Assembly: GCF_000002075.1 (NCBI RefSeq)
Contig: NW_004797282.1
Coordinates: 948,077 to 1,012,076, forward strand
DNA: 64,000 nt
Reading direction: 5' to 3'
Source of the DNA: Aplysia californica
Lineage: Eukaryota > Mollusca > Gastropoda > Aplysiida > Aplysiidae
Position numbers and translations under genes: made by a program
Shown here: one piece after another, positions 1 through 11,400 of the stretch
Layout of the letters: the number at the start of each line of letters is the position of its first letter
Position numbering within the stretch: the stretch's first letter is position 1
The notes under the pieces: model-generated
What the model was told of the DNA's origin: nothing
What the model saw: the letters and a program-made list of their open reading frames with translations, nothing else
The model's database searches: none

Positions 1-36
<36 letters not shown>

Positions 37-40
37 CAAA

Positions 41-76
<36 letters not shown>

Positions 77-91
77 TGTGCGTGTGTGTGT
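1..91. repeat. (TG)n microsatellite
   Basis: The window opens inside a TG dinucleotide run with a few interruptions (a CTCAAA block near 35-40 and occasional CG steps). It is cut by the window edge, so its true length is unknown. Confidence 0.95.
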
Positions 92-714
92 GTTTTTTCT
101 AAATCAGAGGTGGTCTATTAGCTGACTTGAATATGAGCTTGATGGAAAAATGTTATTTGCGTGTTTCAATTGTGTACTTTTCACTAAGCTCGGGAATTAA
201 ACCACGACATGTATGCCTCCTAGTCGTCATCGCTCACCGATCGTACATTCTTCGTAATTGGGGGATAGTAATTGATTTGTATAGATACATGTAGACTATA
301 TTATAATAAAACTACAAAACACTATGCTCCTCTTTCGTTACCTTAAAGAACGCACAAGTCATCACTCTTGCCAATAACCGAGATGAATATCTATTTTGTG
401 TGTAAGTATATGTATGGCTTTTTTCGTCTATGCAGACGGTCAATAGGCTGTCTTCATGTAGCTTCTTTCATGGCTAAATTCCTATGTTTGAAGCGCAGGT
501 TCTGTCGCAGTGCTTGCATGTCAGTGAAGTGGATTGAAGCTCTGTGTCCCCTCTGTTTTCCTTTCGTCGTTGGCGCTTCTCAGTCTGATTGTTTTTTCTA
601 TTTAATTTTGTGTATGCCAACAACAAATTAAGACTATGCTCTCACCCCACCACTTCCTTTTTTTTTCTCCCCCCCCCAAAAAAAAACAACAACAAACAAA
701 CCTGTCCATCCCAG
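92..714 (+). other. presumed intron upstream of the cysteine-rich gene exon
   Basis: No exon or recognisable repeat is seen here. Open frames are short and composition looks non-coding. It ends in a C-rich/A-rich low-complexity stretch (668-700) and a CAG acceptor at 712-714. The earlier exons of the cysteine-rich gene should lie to the left of the window. Confidence 0.4.
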
Positions 715-829
715 CGTGCCAAGTCGTGTCCGGCCAACTTCCTCCCCTTCCTCACAATGGCCGTCCTGCTGTACTACGAACAAGGGGACAAAATCTGCCG
801 GATGTTCTGTCGGAGAGACGATTGTCCCG
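715..829 (+). CDS. cysteine-rich gene, penultimate coding exon
   Basis: Enters in phase 0 and leaves in phase 1. It encodes 38 residues including SCPANFLPFLTMAV, YYEQGDKICRMF and RRDDCP. Four cysteines. The donor GTACGA at 830 is only moderately good. Confidence 0.55.
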
Positions 830-2925
830 GTACGACACACGTTATTGTCTCATAATATTGTACTCTTAACTGTTAGTATACGGAAGGCTGTTCCAACTTT
901 GCGAGCAGCCAAATTTGTCGTCCAATTGTTCAGCGCCACAAACTTTTCGAGAACTCCCGTCCTATTTAACCTAGGTCTTTTTTTTTTCTTAGTAAGGTTT
1001 TTCGGGGCTCGCAAATGCATAAGGTCATATGAGCGCCAAGGGGTTGACGTCAAAAGAGAAATCCAAACGGGGAATCAGGCTTACTCTGCTCACCTCTCTA
1101 CTCTGCTTCGACTATCAAGGCACCCCGGAAATAGCAGTTCACAAGAGAGTGACAAACATACTAAAGAAGTACCGTAGAGGGAAATGACGATAGTAAGGAT
1201 GAGTAAAGAACCTAGGTCTATTTGCTTAAAATCAACACAAAACTTGCATAGATAAGACGAATTTAATGAGGTCTGGTAGATTTTTGCTATGATTGTAAAC
1301 AACCGAGTGATACTGTGGCTGTGGAGACAGCTAAACTGATATACTGTATACTAAGCGTTAATGTAGGTGTTTTTCTGCCACGCCCACACAATTGTAGATC
1401 ATTTAGGACTTGAGCTTCCAACCCTGTCTGTCCGGGCCAAACCGGACTGAGACGGATACAACTGCAATATCCCAGCTGAAAAACCGAGATATTTGGTTGA
1501 AAAGTCTCTCTACTTGGGAATCGAACTCGGGTCTCTTGCATTTTAAGGTGAAGCGCGTAACCACTACACCACAGATGCCACGCCGATCGTGTACTCTTAA
1601 TCTTATGGAACGTTTTAGAAAAGTAAACCCTACCCCACTTGACGGTCAACCACACTGGTTTCTATTCTTCTTGGCGGGCTGCCGCCTGACCAGTCCAACA
1701 ACAGTTTCCACCCGACGGTCTACCGGTCTACTTAACATTTTCCCTCTGCCGCATATTGTAGCACACTCTCGTGACTGCTATTGACCTATTTGAAAAGTTT
1801 TGGTGGTATCGAGCTCTCCCAGGTAAAATCGAAGGCAAACGCAAAAGGGGTAGTCTCAAAGGAGAAACTTACCTGGAACGCCTTAACAGATGGGCGGCGG
1901 GGTAAGTTATGGATGATAATGACATTGCTTTTTTTTCCGAGCATCCAAACAAAAAAATGACTGGCGAGTCATGGTCGCGGAAGTCTGTCACAGATCTGGC
2001 ACTTGAAGAGTGCATCAAAATATGGGAGTGAAAGTACAAGTATAAAATTACCCTGCACAGGCTTTAAGTTTAAAAAACCCCGTTAAGGTGGTACTTAGCA
2101 CTTGGTACATGTAGCCCGTCGAGCATACCGGAACCGCTAAATAAAAGATTGTTATTTTAGTTTTAGTAAGGTTTAACGGCACTTGCAACTGCATAAGGTT
2201 AAAAATATGAGCGCCAAGGGGTGGATATCAACAGAGAAGTCCAAACGGGGAATAAGGCTTACTCTGCTCACCTCTCAAGCCTCAACAGCACAAAGTCTGC
2301 TTCGACTATCAAGGCACCCCGGAAATAGTTCACAAGAAGAGGAGAAATGACGATAGTAAGGATGAGGAAAGAAACAGCAGCAGTTCCCCCGATGATGTTC
2401 AGGCACAAGTATATGAGCATTGCATTGATAAATCAGACCATTTATGCTGTGCATAAAAAAAACAAAAAAAAAACAACATGTTAATATCCCCCCTTTGGGA
2501 ATGGCCTAAAGACATGTAGTAGCTCGTCGAGAACTAAATAAAAGATTGTTGCGTTCTCTTTACTCGGACAAAAACAAACAAACTCCTTCTTTCCTATCAA
2601 ACATCTATCGTCCTGATTTCTCCTACTTCTTTTCTGTGTTCATTGCTCTTACAGCTGTAATCTTCGGCACTTAAATGATGGCCTTATTGTGTTGCAGCAA
2701 GTGCCGTAAAACTCTTACAAAAAATAAAATAAAACTACCTCCCCAGAGGAAAAGTTCCGGAGCCGTTACGTGTTGCAGCCGTGCCGGCCGGAGGTTCGCC
2801 GTATACGTCAAGTCGTCCACAAGGGACACTGCGACTGCCCGCTGGTCCAGTGCAAGGACAAGAACAAGAACAAGAAAAAGAAGTGCCCGCCTATAGCGTT
2901 CGCGCCCTGCTCTCCCAAGACATAA
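715..2925 (+). CDS. cysteine-rich lysine-tailed protein, last two coding exons (partial)
   Basis: I do not recognise this family. Two exons are supported: 715-829 (acceptor CCCAG, donor GTACGA, ends phase 1) and 2747-2925 (acceptor CCCCAG, starts with the matching two bases, ends TAA). Joined, they give 97 residues with ten cysteines. Exon A carries SCPANF, KICRMFCRR and DDCP; exon B carries VLQPCRPEVRRIRQ, GHCDCPLVQC and a KNKNKKKKCPP run, ending FAPCSPKT. Dense cysteines with a basic tail suggest a secreted or extracellular disulfide-rich protein, but no signal peptide is visible because the 5' exons are outside the window. Both exons are more GC-rich than the flanking DNA. The 1.9-kb intron is packed with SINE-B, a tRNA-type SINE, a LINE fragment and SINE-A. 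AATAAA signals follow at 3120 and 3199. Exon B is the better supported of the two. Confidence 0.6.
979..1208 (-). repeat. SINE-B copy, 5'-truncated
   Basis: A reverse-strand copy of the SINE-B family (compare 54641-55024 and 62088-62492). It keeps the 3' half and tail but lacks the first third. An 11-bp direct repeat AACCTAGGTCT flanks it (968-978 and 1209-1219), as expected for target-primed reverse transcription with 5' truncation. Confidence 0.85.
1290..1590 (-). repeat. tRNA-derived SINE
   Basis: Read on the minus strand, the head at about 1587-1511 has an A-box-like GTGTAGTGGTTACGCG and a B-box-like GAGTTCGATTCCC at tRNA spacing. The acceptor-stem halves do not pair, so it is a SINE head and not a tRNA gene. 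The body extends left to an uncertain end near 1290. Confidence 0.65.
1798..2060 (+). mobile_element. LINE reverse-transcriptase C-terminal fragment
   Basis: One frame reads GKIEGKRKRGSLKGETYLER followed by LNRWAAG and a stop, resembling the GKIEG(K/R)RKRG motif after the RT domain of several LINE clades. A second frame further on reads SWSRKSVTDLALEECIKIWE. The open frame is interrupted, so this is a dead fragment. The clade is not assignable from this length. Confidence 0.5.
2154..2533 (-). repeat. SINE-B copy with 17-bp target-site duplication
   Basis: Near full-length reverse-strand SINE-B. The direct repeat CTAAATAAAAGATTGTT occurs at 2137-2153 and 2534-2550. Its 5' end (right side) carries the family motif around GGCCTAAAGACA; its 3' tail (left side) is the shared tail. 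Confidence 0.88.
2577..2722 (+). repeat. SINE-A copy next to an exon acceptor
   Basis: Plus-strand copy matching CCTTCTTTCCTATCAAACAT through GTGCCGTAAAACTCTTAC. It is 5'-truncated and its tail ends about 25 bp before the acceptor of the 2747-2925 exon, so the branch-point region of that exon is made of SINE tail or DNA fused to it. Confidence 0.85.
2747..2925 (+). CDS. cysteine-rich gene, last coding exon
   Basis: Starts in phase 1, encodes EKFRSRYVLQPCRPEVRRIR, QVVHKGHCDCPLVQC, a lysine/asparagine run and PPIAFAPCSPKT, then TAA at 2923-2925. Six cysteines. Confidence 0.65.
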
Positions 2926-3119
2926 CTAGATCTACAGCAACCTCAGCACAAATGTTGGCTGCTGCTACTGGGCAAGAGGATAACGTCGTTATGTAATTTT
3001 ATCTAGGCATTAATTAATTGTTCATCAGTCAAACGACAGAGTTATCCCCCGGCAGAGAGATGATGTAACTTTTTGTTTATATATTTGGCATTTGGTCTAG
3101 TGAGCAAAGATTTTTTTTA

Positions 3120-3204
3120 AATAAAAAAATATAATAATTTTAAATTTAAAATACCACGACGCTCTGCCCCCCACCCCCCGGAAAAAATAGATGTATACAA
3201 TAAA
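3120..3204 (+). promoter_or_regulatory. poly(A) signals of the cysteine-rich gene
   Basis: AATAAA occurs at 3120-3125 and again at 3199-3204, the first such hexamers after the stop codon at 2923-2925. Either would give a 3' UTR of about 200-290 nt. Confidence 0.5.
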
Positions 3205-3530
3205 ATTAATTTTAAACATTAAATTAAACTAGTCTAAATTTTAAAAACTTCAAAATAAAAAAATCGTTCTTTTTCTGTTGAGATCACAGGGTCAAGAAAG
3301 AAATATCGCCAAGGTTTGCACTCCGCAACACAAAACGTCAGTCAATTGCAGGACCATTTGAAGAACCGTGTCAACTAGAGTTTGCAGAAATTAAGGGCAG
3401 GGGCTTAACTTAACCATGGATACGTCATAAAATTATGCATTTTAAAAGATCCCTTACTTCCCCGTGTTTTTGTATCATCAGCGTGCTACAGGGATGAATA
3501 ATATGAACGTTGATAAATTTGTACTTGGTC

Positions 3531-3625
3531 TTCTAGTCACTTTATAGGAGAAGCAAAAACTTCAATTTCTTTATAATCCTACCTATGAAACTCTCTCCGT
3601 CTCTGTCTCTGTCTCTCTCTCTCTG
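3531..3625 (+). repeat. dispersed repeat ending in (CT)n, copy 1
   Basis: Shares CTAGTCACTTTA, an AGAAGCAAAAA stretch and CCTACCTATGAA followed by a CTCTGTCT run with 4259-4370, in the same order and strand. Confidence 0.75.
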
Positions 3626-4258
3626 CGTTACTAAAGCAATTTGGAGTTGGGGTGGCTGCTGGGCGTTCCACTACATCTGTTTCTTCCATCTGACCTTTTC
3701 ACTGTAGTTATTGTCCAAACATGTATCCTACCAAACAATGAGGCCTTTATTGTTTATTGTGTCAACTCTAGGCTATCACTATCATCATCTATGTGAACTA
3801 TAGTAGGCTGTAGGCCTATAGTCCCACTGCAGGGAAGCAGCATAGGCCAATAACATCCATGGTGGCTCTCCTCCATCTTTCCACGACCAAAGAATGAACG
3901 ACGAACGAATGAATGAATTGTATCAGCTAATGTTCTGTCATGAGAATGAATTTGGAAAATCGAAACCTTAATTGAAGTCATTTTGGAGTAACAAGTAAAA
4001 TAAAGGTATGGATATGTTTAAAGTTAAATCAGTGTTTGTTTTGGATTTGGCTGATGTTTGTGTTTTACTTTTGACAGCTTCAACCCCCCCCCCCTCTTCC
4101 TCACAAAAACGATTTTTTAAAGTTAAAAAGTACTTGCTCACCTCATAGTTGTCGATTGTTCGAGTTTTTGTATTAAAGAAAGCTTATTGATATGACATTT
4201 AACAGATGTTGCTTGCTAAAATTACATCCTGCCAAACGTGCAGACAGAAGACAGAGTA

Positions 4259-4370
4259 GATCTAGATCTAGTCACTTTACAGAAGCAAAAAACTTTTAAT
4301 TCTTTATACTCCTACCTATGAATCTCTCTCTTTCTCTCTGTCTGTCTCGGTCTCTCTTTCTGTCTCTCTC
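4259..4370 (+). repeat. dispersed repeat ending in (CT)n, copy 2
   Basis: Second copy of the block at 3531-3625. The microsatellite at the 3' side suggests a retroposed tail or a duplication that includes the satellite. Confidence 0.75.
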
Positions 4371-4777
4371 TCCTGGCACGCATGGGAGACTTTAACATTT
4401 GAATTTGAAGGGGAGGAAAAGGGGCGTGGTGGTTGGTGGTAACCACTCAACCTAGGTTGGTGCCACTAGTCAAGGTTCAAAAACCATTCTCCTAAATGAT
4501 CTAAAATGTGTTGATGGAAGTGAAAAAGCATCTACAACCACCTGTGAATAATTAATATTATTTATGGTACTTTCAATGTATACTTTCTAGTATAATAAGT
4601 AATAAGTATAAAGCAACCCCTAATACTTAGAAGAAAAAAAAATCCAGATCCAACTCAAAAAATGAAACTTCTCACTGACCATCTGAGCTAGACTTTCATC
4701 TGCATGACACACATACATTGTCTTCTTTCTTACCAGTGAGACACAAGGAAGAATTCTAAAAGTAACAACAAGAAGCT

Positions 4778-4783
4778 TTTATT
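4778..4783 (-). promoter_or_regulatory. PRKCSH: PRKCSH poly(A) signal
   Basis: AATAAA on the minus strand, the first one met after the stop codon at 5310-5312. It implies a 3' UTR of about 550 nt ending near 4760. Confidence 0.6.
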
Positions 4784-5309
4784 CAACCATGCAAATCAAC
4801 ATAAACAACAACAAAAAATCAGATAAGATGTAAACAGATGTACATCTCAAATATCTGGAAACAAATAACACATAAAAATATCATCATAACTGGCAATAAC
4901 ATTTCCCATCTAACACAAACAAGATTTTACGTATTTCCCAAAGTTTGAAAACACTATCACTATAACAATGCTTGAACATTTTTGTGTGCTTTCCTTCTAC
5001 ACTCGTGGCCAAAAAAATATGTCACAACCAAAACTATAATGTCGTAAAGAAAATTTCACATCTTTATACAGATATGAATCACGATATTATAAACCTTCAA
5101 CTCTCAGTTCCTGACAGAGAGAGAAACTTTGAACTTTACCAAATATAACTTCTATTCAAATGGAATCAAGATAATTCTAAAAGGAGGAAAAAAAGGGCTT
5201 TCCTTCAAAGTAGAAGTATTGAATAAATTACCAAATTCAGCCTAATCCGAATAACTGGTAAAACACACAGAAAAACAGGACACCTATCAAGTTTTAAATC
5301 CATCTAGCG

Positions 5310-5450
5310 TTACAATTCTTCATGCACTGCATGCTCTCTTGAATCTGGTGCTGCACACCGTGCGGGTGTTGTAAACTCAAACTGGTATTCACAGCGACTC
5401 GGCTCTGAAGCTCCAGTGAGGGCATTCTCCGCACCACAGTGAAAGTTGAC
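5310..5450 (-). CDS. PRKCSH: PRKCSH exon 16 (last)
   Basis: Completes the MRH domain: [11 protein letters not shown], then [18 protein letters not shown] with the conserved RCEY motif. Ends HAVHEEL and TAA. HEEL replaces the usual HDEL retrieval signal. Confidence 0.96.
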   Translation of the reverse strand, partial: VNFHCGAENALTGASEPSRCEYQFEFTTPARCAAPDSREHAVHEEL

Positions 5451-8400
5451 CTGAGCATAAGAAAAACGCTTTTAGTGTCAGAGATTTCAAAAGTTTTTGT
5501 AAGAGTTTACGGCGCTTGCAACAAAAGTTTATACATACGCAGAAAATTATAGGTGTTACAAGAGTAACAAACACAAAAAAGGAGGAGAGACAAAGACGAT
5601 AAGAAAGAAAGAAGAAGAAAACCACATCAGAGCACCCGCCAACCACCCACTGTCAGAGAATGTCAGCCACAACATTTACCTTCACAAAAAGGACATTCTT
5701 TCACAAAGTTGAGATTTTAACAGTCAGCAAGGGCCATAGACTATTCCCATTGTTATGACATTATTAGCTCCCGGTGAAAGTACGAATTCAGTACAAAATA
5801 ATTGTTCTTTGCTTTAAGTGCGTCAACAACATTGCACCATCATATCTTTGAGACATGGTCATCGAATATATACCATCTCGGCAGTTAAGTTCGGCGAAGA
5901 AAAGACTATTAAGACCTGTCCAAAGCAAAAGTCAAGAGACTCGGAGGGAGAGCTTTTTCACACCATGCCCCGTCCCTGTGGAATGCTTTGCCAGCTCATC
6001 TACGGGAGCCTAACACTTTAACAAAATTCAAATCAGCACTTAAAACGCATTAGTTTCAGTCCAGCTTCAATCTGTAATTTCTGACATTCCAAATACAAAT
6101 ATTATTATGTTCTCTCAGTATCTATTATGTTCATTCAGTATCGTTATTCATGCTGTTCTGTAACATTTTATGACTGTGTGATGTCATCAATGTGTACGAG
6201 GGTGTCTGGGTAAGTTTTTTGGGATTGTCTTTACTCAAGGATGTACTGGAGAGAGAGATAGAGAGAGAGTGAGGAAAAGAGAGAGAGACAGAGAGAGATA
6301 GACAGAGACAGAGTGAGAGAGAGAGAGAGAAAGAGGATTACTATAGGAGAGGTGCGCTGCATATGTTTTGTATTATTGTACAGTGCATTGAGAACTTCTT
6401 TGTGGAAATGCGCTATATAAATGCAATTTATTATTATTATTATTATTGTTAATCCAACAGCAAATGTGCAAAATAACAAACAAAAAGAAGTAGCCATAGC
6501 CATTTGGACCACTAGATGCTTTAGGGGATCTATCGATCAGATGTTCTGCTACGAAATTTTTCAAGAAAAACACAAACACCAACAACAAAAAATATATGAT
6601 ATAGATGCAAATTGTACTCTAGTCTTTTATGGCAAAGAACAAACACTATATACCTGATACTAAATACTGATTTGAAGCATTAAAGGTTTAAAAAAACAAC
6701 ACCTCCAGAGGATTTGGATTGAGTTACAGAAGAAAAAAAGGAAGCACACAGCTGAGGAAAAAAAAAAGAGGAAAAAAAGAAACTGAGACAAAAACAATTG
6801 AAAGGCTTTTAATCTGAGCCACAAATACTTACATGGCATGTCCTACTGGGCCCATTCCAGCAGCCCTGGCCATTTTCGTATTTCATGGCGTCATACTTGT
6901 CCTCCGCTGGGCCATGCCAGTGACCCCAATTACTGAAGATTTTAAAAAATGGAATAGTGAACATTAATATAAACAAATGTGTCACAACGTTGTGGAATCA
7001 GGCACTCGTCAATTTTTGGGCATACAAAGTTATTAGTATCATCTTAAAGCCTGTTCACTAGCCTTTGTTTTTGGTGAAAAAAAAAGATCTACCTTGAATA
7101 GAAGTCAAGATATTTGCGATTGAAGGAGGTGAGGGTCATATGGTTTCCGAGGTAAAATTAGTGAGAAATGGCCACCAAAATTTGATAATTCCCAGAGCTT
7201 GAGAGTCCTTGGAAACTGAAAATTAACATTTTTTGTGCTTTTAATCAATATTTTTTCAGTAAAATCCACACAGAAATGTGATTTAAAAAGGATATATAAG
7301 GTGTTGATCAAAAACAAGAAAATTACAAAAAAATTGCCCAACAGCCAGAAAAATGCCAATTATTTAGATTTCATTATTTTGATAAGTGCCTGATTTCCCC
7401 ACAATGCCTCACAAATGGTTGGGAGAATGTTAGAGTAAAGAGTCTCTATACCTTTGAAACATTATATTTTTTAACTGCAAAATAATTCCACTGCGGCTTT
7501 GATGAAACAAAGAAAACTAACTTGGACTAGCGACTCCGACACACTCATTTTCTTTGTTCTGGTTAAGAGAATACTACACACCTGGAGTGCTAATTATTAG
7601 CCGAGAGAAACAGAGGGCACATTCAAATTCTAAATGTTGAAAAAATCAAGACAAAATATAAAATTTAGGTACAATTGTTAAAAGAATAAAGCAGCTTTAT
7701 TACTCTCCAAAATTTTGCTTTCTGCGCTCATGACATTTTAACGGCAGCTTGCCGACAATATGGTACAATCTGCAGCAGCATTTGCAGCAGCATTAGAAAC
7801 GAACAAAGAAAAGAAACCAGAAAACAAAAAACAATAAAAACCACCAAAAAACCCCACCAAAAATAACAACAACAAAATTCCCCAAATCTACTTAAGTAAG
7901 ACACAGACACTGCCTGAGCTCACCCTAAACTGGTCTCCATGCCGCCCGCCTTAGGGCGTTGTGAAGTCTTCTCAAAGGGACACAACTTGTAGGTGTACTC
8001 TCGATCAGTGTACTCGAAGCACTGGCCTTTCAGGGCAGCAAACTCCTCCTCTGGTCCAAAGTCTAGCTCCATGTAAGACTTGATGCCACTGAAAACGAAC
8101 AATAAAAATACCACTGAAGTATTCATATCACATACTAGAGTTGAAGTATAAAATTTATAAACAATAACATATACGTTATTTTTTATTGTAGATATATTAT
8201 AGTCCTCAATATAGATTAAAAAGTTTTAGTTTAAGTAAGAGTTTTATGGCACTTCCAACACAATAAGGCTATACAAGTGCCAAAGATTAGAGGTGTTACA
8301 ACAGAGTAACAAACATAAAAAAGGAGGAGAAATAAGGACGATATCTGTTTAAAAGGAAAGAAGGAGCAAACTACATCAGAGCACCCGCCAACCACCCACA

Positions 8401-11400
8401 TTGATTAAAAAGCACAGGTTCTGAAACTTTTACATGTAAATAGCAATACATAAATAGACCTATGTTGTGTTGTGACTCAAAATTTATACATGTATCAGTT
8501 TAATTTAACGGATTTATCAAACTGAGTAAGCTGTATAAAAAGCATGAAAGGAAACAAAAGCACAATAACACTAAGGCGATTATCACATTTGTCTTTAAAA
8601 AATAATAAAAGATAAAAAAATGAGCAGACATGGTTCAGTTAAGAGATCCACTTTATTGTATAACCTACAACTCATTTATTGTTCACATTTATTTCCATCT
8701 AACAACCTTTTCTTTTTCCCTTTTTTTACCTTCAGACACTCAAATCTTATGCAGTTGCGAGCGCCTTCAAACACTTACCAAAAATTTGAGAATAAATAAA
8801 AGACAATCAAAGACCCCGAGCCTTCCGACATCAACATTTGCAATACAAGCTCCTCAGGAGAGGAAAATTGTGAAGATCATGCACATGATGCAGAGCTGAT
8901 GTTCTCAGTGATGAATGAACATTTTTCTTTATACTCTACAACATAACAAAAGGTTTACTTTGGAAATTCTTAAAAATACCCGAGTACGATGAATAGGCAC
9001 TGACAAAAGAACATTACAAAGACATAGTGTAAGTCAATCAAACATCAGAGCCAGTTTAAAACAGGGAAAGCAATCTTAATCTTACGTGATCTCAGTCTCC
9101 ATGTCCCTAACTTTGCGGTCTGCATCATTGTAGTTGTTCCTGGCTTCGTCAGCAACTGTAGGAGGGAAAAAAATTAAGTTTACTAAATGAAACCAAGCAA
9201 TGTTTCACAAAGATGGGTACAGACTTTTTAAAAAAAAAGACAAAAACACCTGGGCTTCTTTAGATCAGACACAGAACACTGCAACTAGGATCTAGCTTCA
9301 AATAATCAAAAAACGATCTCAGTATACGTATAACATAACACACATTCTAACACATATATGACCTCACAGAAAAGTTAGACTAGCCTCTGGCAACCATTTA
9401 TGTAATGCGCATTGAGTATTTTTTTTTTTAGAAAATGGAAATGCATAGCGTAAATGCTATTTATTGTTATTATTATTATTATACGGAAAGAACACTGTAT
9501 ACAGAGAGACATATAGAAAGTAGGCCAACGGTATTCTCTCAATCCCCCAGTTAACTTGAGACCTCACCTGCAATGAGTTTCTTGGTCTCTTCATCATAGT
9601 CTGGCATCTTCTCCTCATCATCCTCACCTTCAGTCTTTTCCTGCAGGGAACAATTAAAAGTACATCAAAATGAAGTGTCTTCTAGTTAACAAATTGAAAA
9701 GAAGAGAGTGCATTCACCCAACAAAGGCTTTATGTTATAAATAGCACAGGAACAGTGAGACCAGACTAAGTAAAAGAAAACAAAATAGAGCATTGGGGAT
9801 AGAAGCTGACTTGGCCACTTCCCTCAATTCCATTTTTTTTTTTTATTGTCACATGCACACTTAATTTTTATAGGAAAAAAAAGAAACCCACAACATGAAA
9901 AAAGCATGCCAAGAACACATAAGAAGGAGACCAGAACAATATTCATTCCCTCATCCTGCATATTTGGTCACTTTTAAGGACAAGCAGGCTAACCCAGATT
10001 TCGGGGGTTTCCAGAAATCTTGACCTACACCAAAAGTGGGCATTGCCCTACCTATAGGAGAAGTTTGGTTTCATTGGTGTGTACATTTGTTTAGTTAAAG
10101 AGAAAACAAACTTTCCTTTTCGTTTAAAGAAATTGAACAAGGGGGAAAAACTTTACCTTCGATTTTCTCTAAACAGCATTTTTCAGGATAGCCCCTTGAG
10201 CTTAAAAGCGACCATTTCATGTAGTGATAATTTATACACAAACAAAGTCAGCAGCCAGCATGGTGGAGTACAAAAAGCTGGCAAACTTCAAGCAATACAA
10301 ACTCTCCTCCCCCCACCCCCCTCCAAGAAAACAAAATTAATAAAGAGCAAAAATATAGCAGTGCACATAACTTTGTCCATGTAAATGGATTAAAGTCAAG
10401 AAATTAAAACTTTACAGTGCATGTTACCAGTGACATTCTTACATGTGAGAGTAACTATTGATTATGAAACAAAACTGGGCAAACAGTAAGTAGTTCAGCT
10501 GTGTTAGTCAAAAATTCCCAACTGATCAAAACAAAAAACTCCTGAATGACATTTGAACCAGAATTATTACATAACTAATTCTTCCATGCATAAATTCAGA
10601 AACCAAAGATAAATATATTTCTGCAAAAGTAAACTTCTGTAGAGTAAAAAAAAAAAAGCAAGGAAACAAAGTGTGTTCAAGATGGCAAGCAGCTATGGTA
10701 ATCACTCCACACTTCAGAATAATTGGTCGCTTTTAAGGACAAGCGGGCTACCCCAGATTTTGGGGGTTTCCAGAAATCTTGATCAACACCAAAAGTGGGC
10801 ACTGCCCTACTTATAGAAGTTTGGTTTTATTGGTTTGCATATTTGTTTGGTTATAGAGAAAACTCTCCTTGTCTTTTAAAGAAATTGAACAAGGGGCAAA
10901 AGCTTTACCTTCGATTTTCTCAAAGCAGCATTTTTCGGGATAGGCCCCTTTTGCTTAAAGCGAGCTATTATAAAGTGTTGCTTCTGCAATCTCCACTTTC
11001 CCTCAATTTACATAATTTTGGTTTTCAATAATGAAAAATAATTCCACATGCTTATTGCAGTTCTCAAAATGTATTGACCAACTGCATGTCCTGTTCTGTA
11101 AAAGACACACTCATGCAACAAAAAGACTGAGTAATTCTGAAAATAAACCTGAGAGAAAAGCAAACACTATCTTCTAATGCAAGCAGTCCAATGAATGGAA
11201 CAATCTTTCAAATATGTTAAAGAAAACAATGCTGTTAAAAAAGACATAAGCGACATATTAATTACTTCAGAAATATATTTGTGCTGAGAACTAATTTTGA
11301 AAAATGAAATCTCTATACTGTACCATGACAATGAATTCAGGAGATGACACATCAACTGAGACCTTTCTTAAAACTAGATCAATAGCATGCCCCACTAAAT

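Larger units (their letters stand above)
3205..4777. other. convergent intergenic region
   Basis: Lies between the 3' ends of the cysteine-rich gene (plus) and PRKCSH (minus). No coding exon is seen. It holds a duplicated block (3531-3625 and 4259-4370) that ends in a CT-rich microsatellite in both copies, plus a C run at 4085-4094. Confidence 0.6.

Noticed and set aside
1511-1587. Possible tRNA gene on the minus strand
   Set aside because: A and B boxes are good, but acceptor-stem halves do not pair and the anticodon arm is irregular; it is the head of a SINE.
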